From Gammaproteobacteria bacterium CG11_big_fil_rev_8_21_14_0_20_46_22 (lineage in GTDB: Bacteria > Pseudomonadota > Gammaproteobacteria > UBA12402), in assembly GCA_002796245.1 (NCBI GenBank), contig PCWT01000054.1, positions 19,540-83,539 on the forward strand: DNA of 64,000 nt. The letters are read 5' to 3'. Every line of letters begins with the position of its first letter. Position 1 is the stretch's first letter. Under the pieces are notes generated by a model. The model was not told the origin of the DNA. It saw only the letters and a list, made by a program, of their open reading frames with translations, and did no database searches. The position numbers and the translations under genes were made by a program. Below are positions 26,475-35,300 of the stretch, in pieces.

Positions 26475-26588
26475 TTAGCCGAAACCAGCGGCTCCCGGCG
26501 AAATCGTAGACCCACGAGTGGCAAGGGCTCCAGAGGGAGCCGCTGCTGATGTTGTCTGCGGGTTATGATCTTGATTTGAGTCAGGCAT
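26475..26588 (-). CDS. Possible 37-residue peptide, unknown
   Basis: A short open frame starting MPDSNQDHNPQTT and ending SPGAAGFG, with AAAGGT eight bases before its ATG. Its Pro/Ala/Gly/Ser-rich composition and polar start resemble the N-terminus of the larger protein immediately downstream (MPKNKQNQDD). It could be a real small protein, a decayed fragment, or chance. Too short for a firm call. Confidence 0.35.
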   Translation of the reverse strand: MPDSNQDHNPQTTSAAAPSGALATRGSTISPGAAGFG

Positions 26589-26627
26589 AATTGATACCTT
26601 TTATGTAGGGCCGTCCTGCTAAAGCCT

Positions 26628-28082
26628 TTAATTCAAAAACTCGCTAAAATCAATAATCTTCGTAAAATACGCCGCATCGACAAGCGCATCACTGACACCA
26701 TTGACATGAATCAATACGGGAAAACACGAAAAACCTCTCGGCTTAGATAATCGCTGGATTTTTTCAGTCATGGCCTCTATGACATCGGTTTTGACTTCAT
26801 TTCGAGAAAATTTAATTTCACAGACAAATAAGTTATTAAACCGTGTTTGTATCATATAGTCGATTTGGCATCCCCTTTGTTTAATCGTTTTTCTCTGGAA
26901 ATAAGCGCCATCAATGACGACGTCATTAGCCGTTATGCCCAACTGCTGCCAAATCGTTTTTCGATTACTTAACACAAGGTTTTCAAACTGCAGCCCCATT
27001 ATTGTCGACCATTCTGGCAACAGGGCAATAGACTTCCCCTCATACAATCCTTTCTCTATTTTTATTTTTTCTTTATCAAGATAACGCAAATAAAACCGCA
27101 AGTAGTTGTCACTCAAACGATATCGACTTAACTTTGAAAAATTACCGGCTTTAACGAGCCAAGTAAAATCTCTGCTGATAAAACCTGCTTCTACCAAATC
27201 ACTTAAATATTCAGATATTAGCCCACTTGGTTGAATGCTTAAATGCTGGCAAATTTTTGCCATATCGGCAGGCTCTTTAAGCAATGCAGAAACAATTTTT
27301 TTATACATATTAGATCTTTTTCCGAATAGGTCATGAAAAATATTATCAAACTCTCTCAGCAACAACCCGCCATCGGTGTAACAAAGCTGTTTAATATTCT
27401 CATCAACAGGCAGCTTAGGATCCAAACACTCAAGATACAGAGGAACACCCCCTGAAATGGCTAAATATTTTAATTTATCCGTAGCGCTCACATGATTTTT
27501 ATACCCTGCCCAAAATTCACTGCATAACGCTAATGGTAATTCTTTTAGCGTTAATACATGATGTATTCGGCCGATAAAGCCTGAAGCAGACAATAGATTT
27601 TTATCTATCCATGATGAAACTGAACCACAGACTATTAACATTAGGCGTTGATTTAACTTAAATTCATCATCCCAAGCATTTTTTAGTTTTGCCAAAAAGG
27701 TACTATCGCCTTCTGCCATCCATGAGATTTCATCCAAAAGCAAAATGATGCTGCCTTGATGAACACGCCTAGCAAGAATCGAAAATAGCTCTGCCCAATT
27801 ATCTGCTTTAAGTGTCGGCAAATCAGGAAAATAGACGCTTAGACGCCTTGCAAATTCATCACGTTGATCTTGTGCGGTAATACCTTCTTCTGGCGCCAAA
27901 CCAACAAAACGATAAAGCAGCTTGCTTTTAGCAAACTCGGCGATTAACCGGCTTTTACCAATGCGGCGTCTGCCTTTGATAGCCACAAACTTAGCCACTT
28001 TCTCCGTATACCAAGCTTGCAAGCTATTAAGCTCTTGGGTTCTACCTACAAATCTTCCCACAATAGGACGCCCTCTGGTCAC
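26628..28082 (-). CDS. ATPase with DUF234-type nuclease-like C-terminus (archaeal ATPase family)
   Basis: P-loop ATPase of the PF01637/DUF234 type (COG1672). Walker A is GRRRIGKS (37-44), and Walker B with its acidic pair is SIILLLDEIS (111-120). A winged-helix-like region is at 270-320 (MAKICQHLSIQPSGLISEYL). The C-terminus has a PD-(D/E)XK-like core: D408 in CQIDYMI and CEIK at 421-424. The function of the family is unknown. The first codon would be GTG at 28082; another GTG at 28061 has an AGGG sequence upstream and may be the true start. Two 34-bp palindromes abut the 5' end. It follows corA on the same strand. Confidence 0.87.
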   Translation of the reverse strand: MTRGRPIVGRFVGRTQELNSLQAWYTEKVAKFVAIKGRRRIGKSRLIAEFAKSKLLYRFVGLAPEEGITAQDQRDEFARRLSVYFPDLPTLKADNWAELFSILARRVHQGSIILLLDEISWMAEGDSTFLAKLKNAWDDEFKLNQRLMLIVCGSVSSWIDKNLLSASGFIGRIHHVLTLKELPLALCSEFWAGYKNHVSATDKLKYLAISGGVPLYLECLDPKLPVDENIKQLCYTDGGLLLREFDNIFHDLFGKRSNMYKKIVSALLKEPADMAKICQHLSIQPSGLISEYLSDLVEAGFISRDFTWLVKAGNFSKLSRYRLSDNYLRFYLRYLDKEKIKIEKGLYEGKSIALLPEWSTIMGLQFENLVLSNRKTIWQQLGITANDVVIDGAYFQRKTIKQRGCQIDYMIQTRFNNLFVCEIKFSRNEVKTDVIEAMTEKIQRLSKPRGFSCFPVLIHVNGVSDALVDAAYFTKIIDFSEFLN

Positions 28083-28115
28083 TACAACAAATCGCTATTT
28101 TGCCATTTATTGTAG
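28082..28115. promoter_or_regulatory. 34-bp palindrome A at the start of the DUF234 ATPase gene
   Basis: Arms CTACAACAAAT and ATTTATTGTAG enclose a 12-base centre. It is 30/34 identical to the second palindrome at 28135-28168, and the four differences are all transitions. It touches the GTG start codon at 28082, so if the downstream GTG is used it lies in the leader or promoter. Confidence 0.6.
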
Positions 28116-28134
28116 TTTTTTTCAACTGTTTGCG

Positions 28135-28168
28135 CTACAACAAATCGCTGCTTTGCCGTTTGTTGTAG
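28135..28168. promoter_or_regulatory. 34-bp palindrome B upstream of the DUF234 ATPase gene
   Basis: Perfect 10-bp arms CTACAACAAA and TTTGTTGTAG enclose 14 bases. Its centre is 53 bp from that of palindrome A, about five helical turns, so two bound dimers would face the same side of the DNA. It ends 18 bases before the corA stop codon. Confidence 0.6.
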
Positions 28169-28186
28169 GTAATGAGTGGCCTACCT

Positions 28187-29152
28187 CTAAATCCAGCGTC
28201 GAATTCGAAACCAGATCAACAACAAGATCGCAACCAGCACCATCACGCCCAAGAAAATATAAAAGCCACCGCCCCAGTTCAAAGGCGGCATAACCCTAAA
28301 ATTCATGCCAAAAATGCCGGTGATCAAGGTCAGCGGCAAAAAGATAGCGGAGATCACAGTGAGCACTTGCACCACACGATTCGTTTGGCTGGTCATCAAG
28401 GAATAATGCAACTGCATGAGCGAGTCAATTTGAAACTGTAGCTGCTGCGCGAATTTCACGCCTCGCGTGATGTGGCTTTCCAAATCAGCCAAATGCACAC
28501 GCGCACCACCCGAAGTCTCTTCTTCTTCCAGGTCTTGCTGCCAGAGCATCACAGCATCGAGCTGGCTTTCGCACAAACGGTACAAGCGTTGCATACTGTT
28601 TTTATAGGCTAAAAATTCACGCCATTGGTTGAAACGCCGGCCCTCATCCAACATTGACTGCTGCCACTGGCCAAACTTTTCACTGAGCTTGTCACGTAAC
28701 TGTAAAAACTGATCGGTCATGGCGATCAAGATATGGTAAAGCAGCGCATGGATTTCTTTCGGCGGCTGACGCTTGCCATCGGCTAAGCGCTGAGACACTC
28801 GCGAAACGGTCGAGCCCTCTTCGGACACGGATATCAAGACCTTATCAAATAAAATAAACGCCGCGGGCTTAGCTGGAGAATTAATCGGGTCTTTAGAATC
28901 AACCTCAACCCCGCGATAAATTAAAAAACTATAATCGTCAGTGGCGTCATAAAAACAGGGATGTAGCTCGTTGAAGCAGTCTTCATAATGTTCTTGATGA
29001 AGCTCGAGCTCATCGCGCTCTTTAAAAAACGCAAGCACACTATCCAACTCTTCGCGATTGACTTGCACCCACAAAAAATCCGCATCGGAATGCTTTTCGT
29101 TTAAGTCCACAACCCGTGGTTTCGAGCCGTCTGCAAATGCCCAGGTTTTCAT
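28187..29152 (-). CDS. CorA-family divalent cation transporter
   Basis: Pentameric magnesium/cobalt (or zinc) channel of the CorA family in the inner membrane. The long N-terminal cytoplasmic domain is followed by two C-terminal helices, with the family-defining GMN motif in IFGMNF at about residue 281. The 321-residue length is usual. Which metal is moved is not settled: the sequence lacks the YGMNFxxMPEL form exactly (here FGMNFRVMPPL), so a ZntB-like role is possible. It lies 15 bases after hemY on the same strand. Confidence 0.9.
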   Translation of the reverse strand: MKTWAFADGSKPRVVDLNEKHSDADFLWVQVNREELDSVLAFFKERDELELHQEHYEDCFNELHPCFYDATDDYSFLIYRGVEVDSKDPINSPAKPAAFILFDKVLISVSEEGSTVSRVSQRLADGKRQPPKEIHALLYHILIAMTDQFLQLRDKLSEKFGQWQQSMLDEGRRFNQWREFLAYKNSMQRLYRLCESQLDAVMLWQQDLEEEETSGGARVHLADLESHITRGVKFAQQLQFQIDSLMQLHYSLMTSQTNRVVQVLTVISAIFLPLTLITGIFGMNFRVMPPLNWGGGFYIFLGVMVLVAILLLIWFRIRRWI

Positions 29153-29167
29153 CCGCTCTCCTTGTGA

Positions 29168-30358
29168 TTACAACCCTAAATCGCCGCCACTCGCCAACAT
29201 TAAGCCTTGTCGCAAGGCCGACTGCATCAGCGCCTCTTCACCCAAGCGCTCGGCCGACAAAGCCAATACCAAATATGCCTCGGGCGTTTTCTCTAAACGT
29301 AAACTTTTCTCTGCATAGGTTTTTGTGATCGCCCAGGCTTTTGCATGAAAAGCAACAACAGCAATTGTGCAATATAAAGCCGGGCTTGCGGTTTGTTTTT
29401 TACTCCAGCCGTCGACCATATCCAGCTGGCGATCGGGATCTTCCAAGCGCACGCGCGCAAACAAACGCAACAACGCATCGTCCCACTCAGATTTCAACTC
29501 TTGGCTAATGAGTTTAGCCGCGCGATCATGCTGACCAAAATCAATTAAACGCGCAATATACGCTTGCACAATCGGTTTGCGAAGCTTGATGATTTTCGGT
29601 AAGTCTTTCCAAACCGTATCAATATCTTCAAGACTGGCATTGGCATCATTAATCACGTGCTTCACCGCATAATACGCTTGCTGATCCAGTTCATCTTGGT
29701 CAATCAAATGCTGCTTAGATAAATCTGGAATTAAGTCCAGCTGGCGACGCCAATTTTTGCAGGCCGCATGGTAACGATAAATCAGCTTTTGCACTTGCTT
29801 GTGCTTGGCTGCGCTTTTTTTCAAGTCACGCAAGGTGAGCTTCAATTCATCAAGCTGATGATGCTCAAGCTGCAATTGCGCACGCATTAAACCCACCGCC
29901 ACAGCTTCGTTCTTATCGACCTTCAAAGCCTCATTTAAATAACGATCACGTCGATCGTACGCCAACTGCTCTTGCGCTGCGCGCGCGGCACTTAGATAAT
30001 TCACCACAGGAATTGCACTGCTTTTCACACCTTTGATGAGCAAATTTTCAGCGGCTGACCAATCGCCTTCGTGTAAAGCCAACACACCATCGCTGGTTAA
30101 ACTGTGGGCTTTCTTGCTGCGATGATCCTTGTGCCAACGACGGATAGACCCTGGCGTACCCAGAACACCAAACACAAAGCGCGCGATCATCCACAAAAGT
30201 ATAATAATGATTGCAATGGCAATAATGAAAAACCAAATCGAGGTTTCCATGCTCCAGTCGCCATAGGCAAACATCACATAACCTGGGTCACGCGAAAGAT
30301 AGAGGCCCGCGATAATCGCAAGCACTAAAATCACGGCATAAATAACGACGCGCTTCAT
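29168..30358 (-). CDS. hemY: HemY-type membrane protein (TPR-containing)
   Basis: Gammaproteobacterial HemY is an inner-membrane protein with two N-terminal helices and a TPR-rich tail, encoded with hem genes; it is not the protoporphyrinogen oxidase of Bacillus. Visible: helix 1 (VVIYAVILVLAIIAGLYL), helix 2 (WFFIIAIAIIIILLWMIARF), and about 300 residues of helical repeats. It overlaps hemX by 4 bases. Its precise role in haem synthesis is unclear, even in E. coli. Confidence 0.93.
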   Translation of the reverse strand: MKRVVIYAVILVLAIIAGLYLSRDPGYVMFAYGDWSMETSIWFFIIAIAIIIILLWMIARFVFGVLGTPGSIRRWHKDHRSKKAHSLTSDGVLALHEGDWSAAENLLIKGVKSSAIPVVNYLSAARAAQEQLAYDRRDRYLNEALKVDKNEAVAVGLMRAQLQLEHHQLDELKLTLRDLKKSAAKHKQVQKLIYRYHAACKNWRRQLDLIPDLSKQHLIDQDELDQQAYYAVKHVINDANASLEDIDTVWKDLPKIIKLRKPIVQAYIARLIDFGQHDRAAKLISQELKSEWDDALLRLFARVRLEDPDRQLDMVDGWSKKQTASPALYCTIAVVAFHAKAWAITKTYAEKSLRLEKTPEAYLVLALSAERLGEEALMQSALRQGLMLASGGDLGL

Positions 30359-31464
30359 GAAGCAACCCTCGTCGTCTCAGGCTTTTCAAAGCCCGTCATC
30401 ACGGCTTTATTTTGCTCGGCCACGAGATTATTGAGCCCCACTAAAGCATCACGAATCGATGGCAATTTAGGGTCCACATCCACCGCCTGAAGTTTTTCAA
30501 TGGCTTGAATGATCGGCAAGGCTTGTGTTTGGTCATGATCAAAATAGCGCTGCAGCATTGAAACAATTTGCTTCAAGCTTTCTTGGTACAATACGCTGTT
30601 GCGCTGAACCAGCGCCCATTGGGCTTGCGAAAATAATAAGGATAAATTTTGCATCACCACATTATGCTCAGCACTCGACAACAAGGGCTCTATGGGTTGA
30701 TCATGACGGCGCACGACAACCACCTTGCTCAAAGCATGCCACATGCCGTGAGCGAAGCTGCCTTTTTCAGCGGGGTTATTGGTTTTTAAGACATTATTAT
30801 CTTTCTCTTTAAATTGATTGCGATAAATCGACAAGCCCATTGCCTGCTTTTGCAATGCGTTGAGTTGCATATAAATACCCGGAATATCGACTGACTTCAC
30901 ACCATTAAGACTGGCAATCGCATCAGCCAACTGCTGGCGAACCGGATAGACTTTCGGGTCTGACACGTTAGCCAATCGCGCGTCAGCTGTTTTCAATAGC
31001 GCCACTGCGGTGGGAACATCGTGCGAAAAGCTTAAGGTGTAATTCGCTAATTGCACTAGGTGTTTAGCATCACTTAACTGCCACAAACCCTGGCTTTGAT
31101 GCGCCTTGCCCGCCAAAGCTTTCAAGGTTTGTTGCTCTGCTTGGCTGTTTTGCTGCGCTTGATCCAACTGCGCTTTCAAAGCCGCGATGGCTTGATTATT
31201 CGATACGACACTGGCTTCTAAGTTTTGCATCGCAGGGTTTGACGTTTTCGGCTTGGCCACGTGCTGCTCGGCCTGCCAGACATAAGCTGACGCTGCCAAG
31301 GCCACAACGGCGATCACAAAAGTAATCAATAAAATGACTTTAGAAAAAAAACCGGCTGTGGCACGCACAGGCTCATCAGCCTGAACTTCTCCACGCTGCG
31401 GCACATCGCGCACCTCGTCTAGCGGCTTATCATCAAAATCCTCAGGGCTGGGCTTATCCGTCAC
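30355..31464 (-). CDS. hemX: HemX-family membrane protein
   Basis: Companion of hemD and hemY, annotated in E. coli as a putative uroporphyrinogen-III methyltransferase but lacking methyltransferase motifs. The 369-residue protein has an acidic cytoplasmic N-terminus, one transmembrane helix (about 43-65), a coiled-coil stretch rich in Gln/Ala (75-125) and a helical periplasmic domain. It is coupled to hemY by a 4-base overlap. The aminotransferase gene inserted on the other strand separates it from hemD, which normally precedes it directly. Confidence 0.92.
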   Translation of the reverse strand: MTDKPSPEDFDDKPLDEVRDVPQRGEVQADEPVRATAGFFSKVILLITFVIAVVALAASAYVWQAEQHVAKPKTSNPAMQNLEASVVSNNQAIAALKAQLDQAQQNSQAEQQTLKALAGKAHQSQGLWQLSDAKHLVQLANYTLSFSHDVPTAVALLKTADARLANVSDPKVYPVRQQLADAIASLNGVKSVDIPGIYMQLNALQKQAMGLSIYRNQFKEKDNNVLKTNNPAEKGSFAHGMWHALSKVVVVRRHDQPIEPLLSSAEHNVVMQNLSLLFSQAQWALVQRNSVLYQESLKQIVSMLQRYFDHDQTQALPIIQAIEKLQAVDVDPKLPSIRDALVGLNNLVAEQNKAVMTGFEKPETTRVAS

Positions 31465-31583
31465 GGGCTTTTCCTTAAACTTTCAGTGTTTTGCTAGCTT
31501 AGCATAGCGTTTGCGAAGGTCAAAGGCTTGGCTTGACTGCCCACCCGATATTGCTATGCTCTGTTCAACATCAGGAGCGCGCG

Positions 31584-32651
31584 ATGATCCACCTAGTCCC
31601 AGGCCCGGTTGAGCCTACCGCTAACACACTGAAAGCCTACGCAAGCTTTCTCGGCTCACCGCGACTACAAACAGCATTTTGGCAAGATTACAGCGCACTG
31701 GCCAATCACCTCCAAACGATCTGCCAAACGACAAACACGATGGCCATCATGACCGGTGAAGGGATGCTCGGCGTGCGGGCAGCCATGAAAAGTGCGATCA
31801 CTGAAGGCAACAGGGTACTGTGCGTGGTCAATGGTCTTTATGGGGAAGGGATGGCCGAGATCGCCGAAGGCTTGGGCGCCGAGGTCACACGCGTAACATT
31901 TAGCGACACCGAATTTGACCGTGGATTGTTAATGCAGGCCATCGACCAGGCTCAACCGGATAGCATTTGTTGCGTGCACTGCGACACACCCACAGGCTTG
32001 CTCAATCCGCTAGAGCAAATTGCCAGCTTAAAAAAACAATTTGGCGTGGGGCTTTTAATCGTTGACGCAGTTTCAAGCATCGGCGCCACGCCCGTGAATG
32101 TAGATGCTAACGGTGTCGACATTCTCATTGGCGCAGGGCCAAAAGCCCTGGGCGGTAACACCGACGTCAGCTTTGTTGCCGTGAGCCCAGCCGCCTGGCA
32201 TAACATCATCCGCCGCGATTATCGCTTAGGCTATGAGGCCTTACTGCCCTTTAAAGATGTGCAAAATGCAGAGCAACTGCCCTACTTGCCTCATTGGCCA
32301 GGCATTGCTGCGCTACGCAGTGCTTGCGAAGACATTATCAACACAGGTTTAAATAAAACATACGAACGCCATCTGATCGCGCGCGATTTTGTGTGCACAG
32401 AATTGGAGCGATGCGGCTTTAAGCTCTTTCAACCCGAGCGGGCACTGCGCTCACCCAGCGTGACCGCTGCGTATTTACCCCATGGCATGAGCTGGCAAGA
32501 TTTCAACACCGCACTGTGCAAAAAAGGCGTGCAGGTCGGACGTGGCGTGGGCGAACACGCGAACACGCTGTTTCGCATCGGCCACATGGGCCCGCAAACA
32601 GACATGAAACGCTTGAAAAAAGCGATGAAAATTATTAGGACGTGCCTCTAA
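31584..32651 (+). CDS. Class V aminotransferase (alanine-glyoxylate/serine-pyruvate type)
   Basis: PLP-dependent fold type I transaminase. It begins IHLVPGPVEP, as in the AGXT family, and has GEGMLGVRAA (the PLP phosphate loop), VDAVSSIGATPV (aspartate that pairs with the PLP ring) and GPKALGG, where the Schiff-base lysine sits. The ATG at 31584 has AGGAG seven bases upstream; the extra upstream codons are ignored. The length of 355 residues is normal. Phosphonate or purine-linked members share this fold, so the substrate is open. It interrupts the hemD-hemX order on the opposite strand, and its stop codon falls in a palindromic repeat. Confidence 0.85.
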   Translation: MIHLVPGPVEPTANTLKAYASFLGSPRLQTAFWQDYSALANHLQTICQTTNTMAIMTGEGMLGVRAAMKSAITEGNRVLCVVNGLYGEGMAEIAEGLGAEVTRVTFSDTEFDRGLLMQAIDQAQPDSICCVHCDTPTGLLNPLEQIASLKKQFGVGLLIVDAVSSIGATPVNVDANGVDILIGAGPKALGGNTDVSFVAVSPAAWHNIIRRDYRLGYEALLPFKDVQNAEQLPYLPHWPGIAALRSACEDIINTGLNKTYERHLIARDFVCTELERCGFKLFQPERALRSPSVTAAYLPHGMSWQDFNTALCKKGVQVGRGVGEHANTLFRIGHMGPQTDMKRLKKAMKIIRTCL

Positions 32652-32705
32652 ACTCATCACTGGGCTGCAAAACAAGCCAAATCGGTAAAAATAGAGGAAG
32701 CTTAA
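32640..32705. repeat. Partial copy of the 163-bp palindromic element
   Basis: About 60 bases match one half of the element at 10435-10597 in reverse orientation, including the block AATCGGTAAAAATAG and CTGGGCTG(C/T)AAAACAAG. By eye identity is near 80 percent. It fills the gap between two convergent genes, covers the aminotransferase stop codon, and abuts the hemD stop, mirroring the placement of the first copy. Confidence 0.75.
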
Positions 32706-33400
32706 AACAGCGTTTTGATCTTATCTACCAAACAGTTTTCATCCATCGATCGCGATACATGAATGCTCGAAAAACCCAAACGAGTCGCCGCATCCGCAAT
32801 TCGCTGGCTATAACACAATAAAGGTATTTGCTTACAGCACTCACGATACTCGGGCGAGGCGGCGGCCAAGGCAAACATCAAAACATCCACGCTAGGCACG
32901 ACTAAAAGCTTAGCCGCAAGCTTGTCATCAAACGAGGCTTGCGTAGGCACTCGCTCATACACAGTGACAACATCACATACGATATTTTTCCGGGATAAAT
33001 ATTGCTCAATCACACCGCGGCCGTTTCTGCCCGTGAATAACGCCACGCGTTTCGCCTGCGGCAACACATCAGCCAAGGTCGCGAGCAAGCCTTCACTATC
33101 GGGGGTTTTAGCTAACAAAACATGCGAAACTTTTTCAGCTAAAACCTTCGCGGTGGCTTCACCCACGGCGATAAACACAGTGTCTTTCCAGTTGGCATCA
33201 GCCAGCAAGGTCTCGCCCTGCAACACAGCATTCACACTGGTGACCAAAACCGCTTCATGCGAAAGACTGGGAAGCTGCGTCGGTTTACACGGTTTGATAT
33301 CGATAGCCTGAAAGGCTTGGGCAGAAATACCCGCCGCAGTTAAAGCATCCAAAAGGTTTTTCGCACGCAAAGGATCGCGCAAAACAATCACATCACTCAC
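32702..33400 (-). CDS. hemD: Uroporphyrinogen-III synthase
   Basis: Cyclises hydroxymethylbilane to uroporphyrinogen III in tetrapyrrole synthesis. The sequence is poorly conserved as usual, but VIVLRDPLRAKNLLDALTAAG at the start, FTGRNGRGVIEQYL in the middle and the two-domain layout fit. I choose the GTG at 33400, which overlaps the hemC stop by 8 bases; the longer frame upstream lies within hemC and is a shadow. The resulting 232 residues are close to E. coli HemD (246). The motif TGRNGRG, in place of the usual G..GR..L, supports the family. Confidence 0.9.
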   Translation of the reverse strand: MSDVIVLRDPLRAKNLLDALTAAGISAQAFQAIDIKPCKPTQLPSLSHEAVLVTSVNAVLQGETLLADANWKDTVFIAVGEATAKVLAEKVSHVLLAKTPDSEGLLATLADVLPQAKRVALFTGRNGRGVIEQYLSRKNIVCDVVTVYERVPTQASFDDKLAAKLLVVPSVDVLMFALAAASPEYRECCKQIPLLCYSQRIADAATRLGFSSIHVSRSMDENCLVDKIKTLF

Positions 33401-34322
33401 GTGATACACCGAGACTGGCAAGTAATTCAAAGGCGCCTTTTGCAACCAACTCATCAGCCACACGCTGACCCAACAGCAGCGCATCAGATTCAGGTGCGCT
33501 ATCTTCAACGCTAATCATACGCCCACCTTTGGCGTCGGCCACCAGGGCAATCATGCGCATCACGCCCTGCTCAATAACCGCATGCGCAGCCAACGGCCAA
33601 TGGCAATCGGCTTTCATGCGTGTAGACACTGCGCGCTCAGCGCTCACACAGGCTTGTGTGGCAGGATCATTTAAGGTGAGCAGACACTGCTGCATAAATT
33701 CATCACCGGTACGACATTGCACCGCTAAAACGCCTTGAGCAATCGCTGGAATAAAATCAGGTAACGATAAGACCTGCACGATACGGTCAGCCAAGCCCAA
33801 GCGTTGCAAACCTGCAGCAGCCAAAATAATGGCGTCAAAATCGCCAGCGTCTAAGCGGGCCAAACGGGTGTTCATATTCCCGCGCAAAAAAGCCACACGG
33901 ATATCCGGACGCTTGCGCAGTAATAAAGACTGACGACGCAAACTGGACGTGCCGACAACCGCCCCCTCGGGCAAATCCATCAAAGATGCATGATTATTCG
34001 AAACAAAGGCATCAAAAGGATTTCCGCGCGGCAAAAAGGCCGGCACCGATAAACCCTCGGGCATCGCATAAGGTAAATCCTTCGTAGAATGCACCGCAAA
34101 ATCTGCTCGCCCCGATAACAAGGCTTGCTCAAGCTCTTTAACGAACAAGCCCTTACCACCAATTTTCGACAAGGATTGATCAAGCTTTTTATCGCCCTCC
34201 GAAATAATAGGCAACAGTTCACAAGCAAGCTCAGGATGAAGACGCATCAACTCGTCGCACACCAGTTGCGTTTGGGCGAGCGCTAAGGGACTTTTACGTG
34301 TGGCGACTTTAAGCGTTCGCAT
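33393..34322 (-). CDS. hemC: Porphobilinogen deaminase (hydroxymethylbilane synthase)
   Basis: Polymerises four porphobilinogen units to hydroxymethylbilane using a covalent dipyrromethane cofactor. The cofactor cysteine is in KADCHWPLAAHA. The opening LKVATRKSPLALAQTQ and the substrate loops GKGLFVKELEQALL, AVHSTKDLP and GTSSLRRQ are present. The ATG at 34322 gives 309 residues, the expected size, and overlaps the end of the acyltransferase gene by 14 bases. hemD overlaps its end. This is the start of the hem run, broken after hemD. Confidence 0.97.
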   Translation of the reverse strand: MRTLKVATRKSPLALAQTQLVCDELMRLHPELACELLPIISEGDKKLDQSLSKIGGKGLFVKELEQALLSGRADFAVHSTKDLPYAMPEGLSVPAFLPRGNPFDAFVSNNHASLMDLPEGAVVGTSSLRRQSLLLRKRPDIRVAFLRGNMNTRLARLDAGDFDAIILAAAGLQRLGLADRIVQVLSLPDFIPAIAQGVLAVQCRTGDEFMQQCLLTLNDPATQACVSAERAVSTRMKADCHWPLAAHAVIEQGVMRMIALVADAKGGRMISVEDSAPESDALLLGQRVADELVAKGAFELLASLGVSRE

Positions 34323-35217
34323 CGCACTCTCGCTTAAGTGCCTCAAGGCGCGCATCTTTTTCGGCCCATTTTTCATTTAACCACGCCTGAAAACGCACAC
34401 GAAAATCACGGTCATTCGTATAGTCGCCGAGAATTTCAGCCGGAATGGGCTCGACTTTTACATTCACAATCACTTTTTTCACCTTCGCGCCGTACAATTC
34501 CCACATCGACGGCGGCTTGCCCCCGCAATACACAATATCCACATGCACCAATTTTTGAAGGCAACCTTGCATAGCATTCACCGTAAACGCCACCCCGCCC
34601 GCTTTGGGCTTGAGCAAATGCTTGAACGGTGAGCCTTGGCGATGGGCTTTAGCCGGCGTAAAACGCGTACCTTCAACGAAAGAAATAATACCAATAGGCT
34701 CACGACTAAAACGCTGGCACGCTTTTTGCGTGGTGAGCATGTCTTTGCCTTTGAGCTTAGGATTTTTCGCGATTTGCGATTTGGTGTAGCGCTTCATAAA
34801 TGGGTAACCTGCCGCCCAGCAGTACTGACCCACCAGGGGAATCCATTTCAAACTGTTCTTCATAAAAAAGCGCAACGGCGGAAAATCATGATCTAGCGCG
34901 TAATGGAGCATGACAATATCACTGAAACATTGGTGATTCGGGAAAATCAAATACCATTCTTTACGCGAAGACGCTTCAAGCCCCCTGACCTCACACTCCA
35001 CGCCTGATAAATAACGCGCCACCGCACCGGAACTTGAGCCCCAACACATGGGCAAGTCATTAATAAAGCCTTGCAGGCAGCGGCGAAAGTACGGTACTGG
35101 CGTGATCATGCGCACGAGCATCAACAAAAAAGCAAACAAACTGACAAAAGCGCTTAACAGAATGAAAGCGCCCATACCTAAGACGCTCAATATGGCACTC
35201 GGCAACCATCGACGCAT
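34309..35217 (-). CDS. PlsC-type acyltransferase (YihG-like)
   Basis: Membrane-bound 1-acylglycerol-3-phosphate-type acyltransferase. It has the catalytic NHQCFSD (the family NHxxxxD motif), then FVEGTRFT, which binds the glycerol phosphate. The N-terminal hydrophobic stretch anchors it to the inner membrane. The arrangement and size (302 residues) recall E. coli YihG, an accessory acyltransferase affecting fatty-acid composition of phospholipids. The ATG at 35217 follows a GAGTAGGG ribosome site. It is upstream of and overlaps hemC; no functional link is obvious. Confidence 0.88.
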   Translation of the reverse strand: MRRWLPSAILSVLGMGAFILLSAFVSLFAFLLMLVRMITPVPYFRRCLQGFINDLPMCWGSSSGAVARYLSGVECEVRGLEASSRKEWYLIFPNHQCFSDIVMLHYALDHDFPPLRFFMKNSLKWIPLVGQYCWAAGYPFMKRYTKSQIAKNPKLKGKDMLTTQKACQRFSREPIGIISFVEGTRFTPAKAHRQGSPFKHLLKPKAGGVAFTVNAMQGCLQKLVHVDIVYCGGKPPSMWELYGAKVKKVIVNVKVEPIPAEILGDYTNDRDFRVRFQAWLNEKWAEKDARLEALKRECDANA

Positions 35218-35300
35218 GACCCTACTCACTTTGACTGATTGATGTAACCGCCTCACTATACCGATTGACCGAAGAATAATCTAGGGCTTATACTGCCAGC

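Noticed and set aside
28082..28168. Pair of 34-bp palindromes considered as a minimal CRISPR
   Set aside because: Only two copies with a 19-bp interval, strongly palindromic, and no leader or cas genes.
33401..33508. Longer start for hemD
   Set aside because: It lies within hemC in another frame. The GTG at 33400 matches the normal HemD N-terminus.
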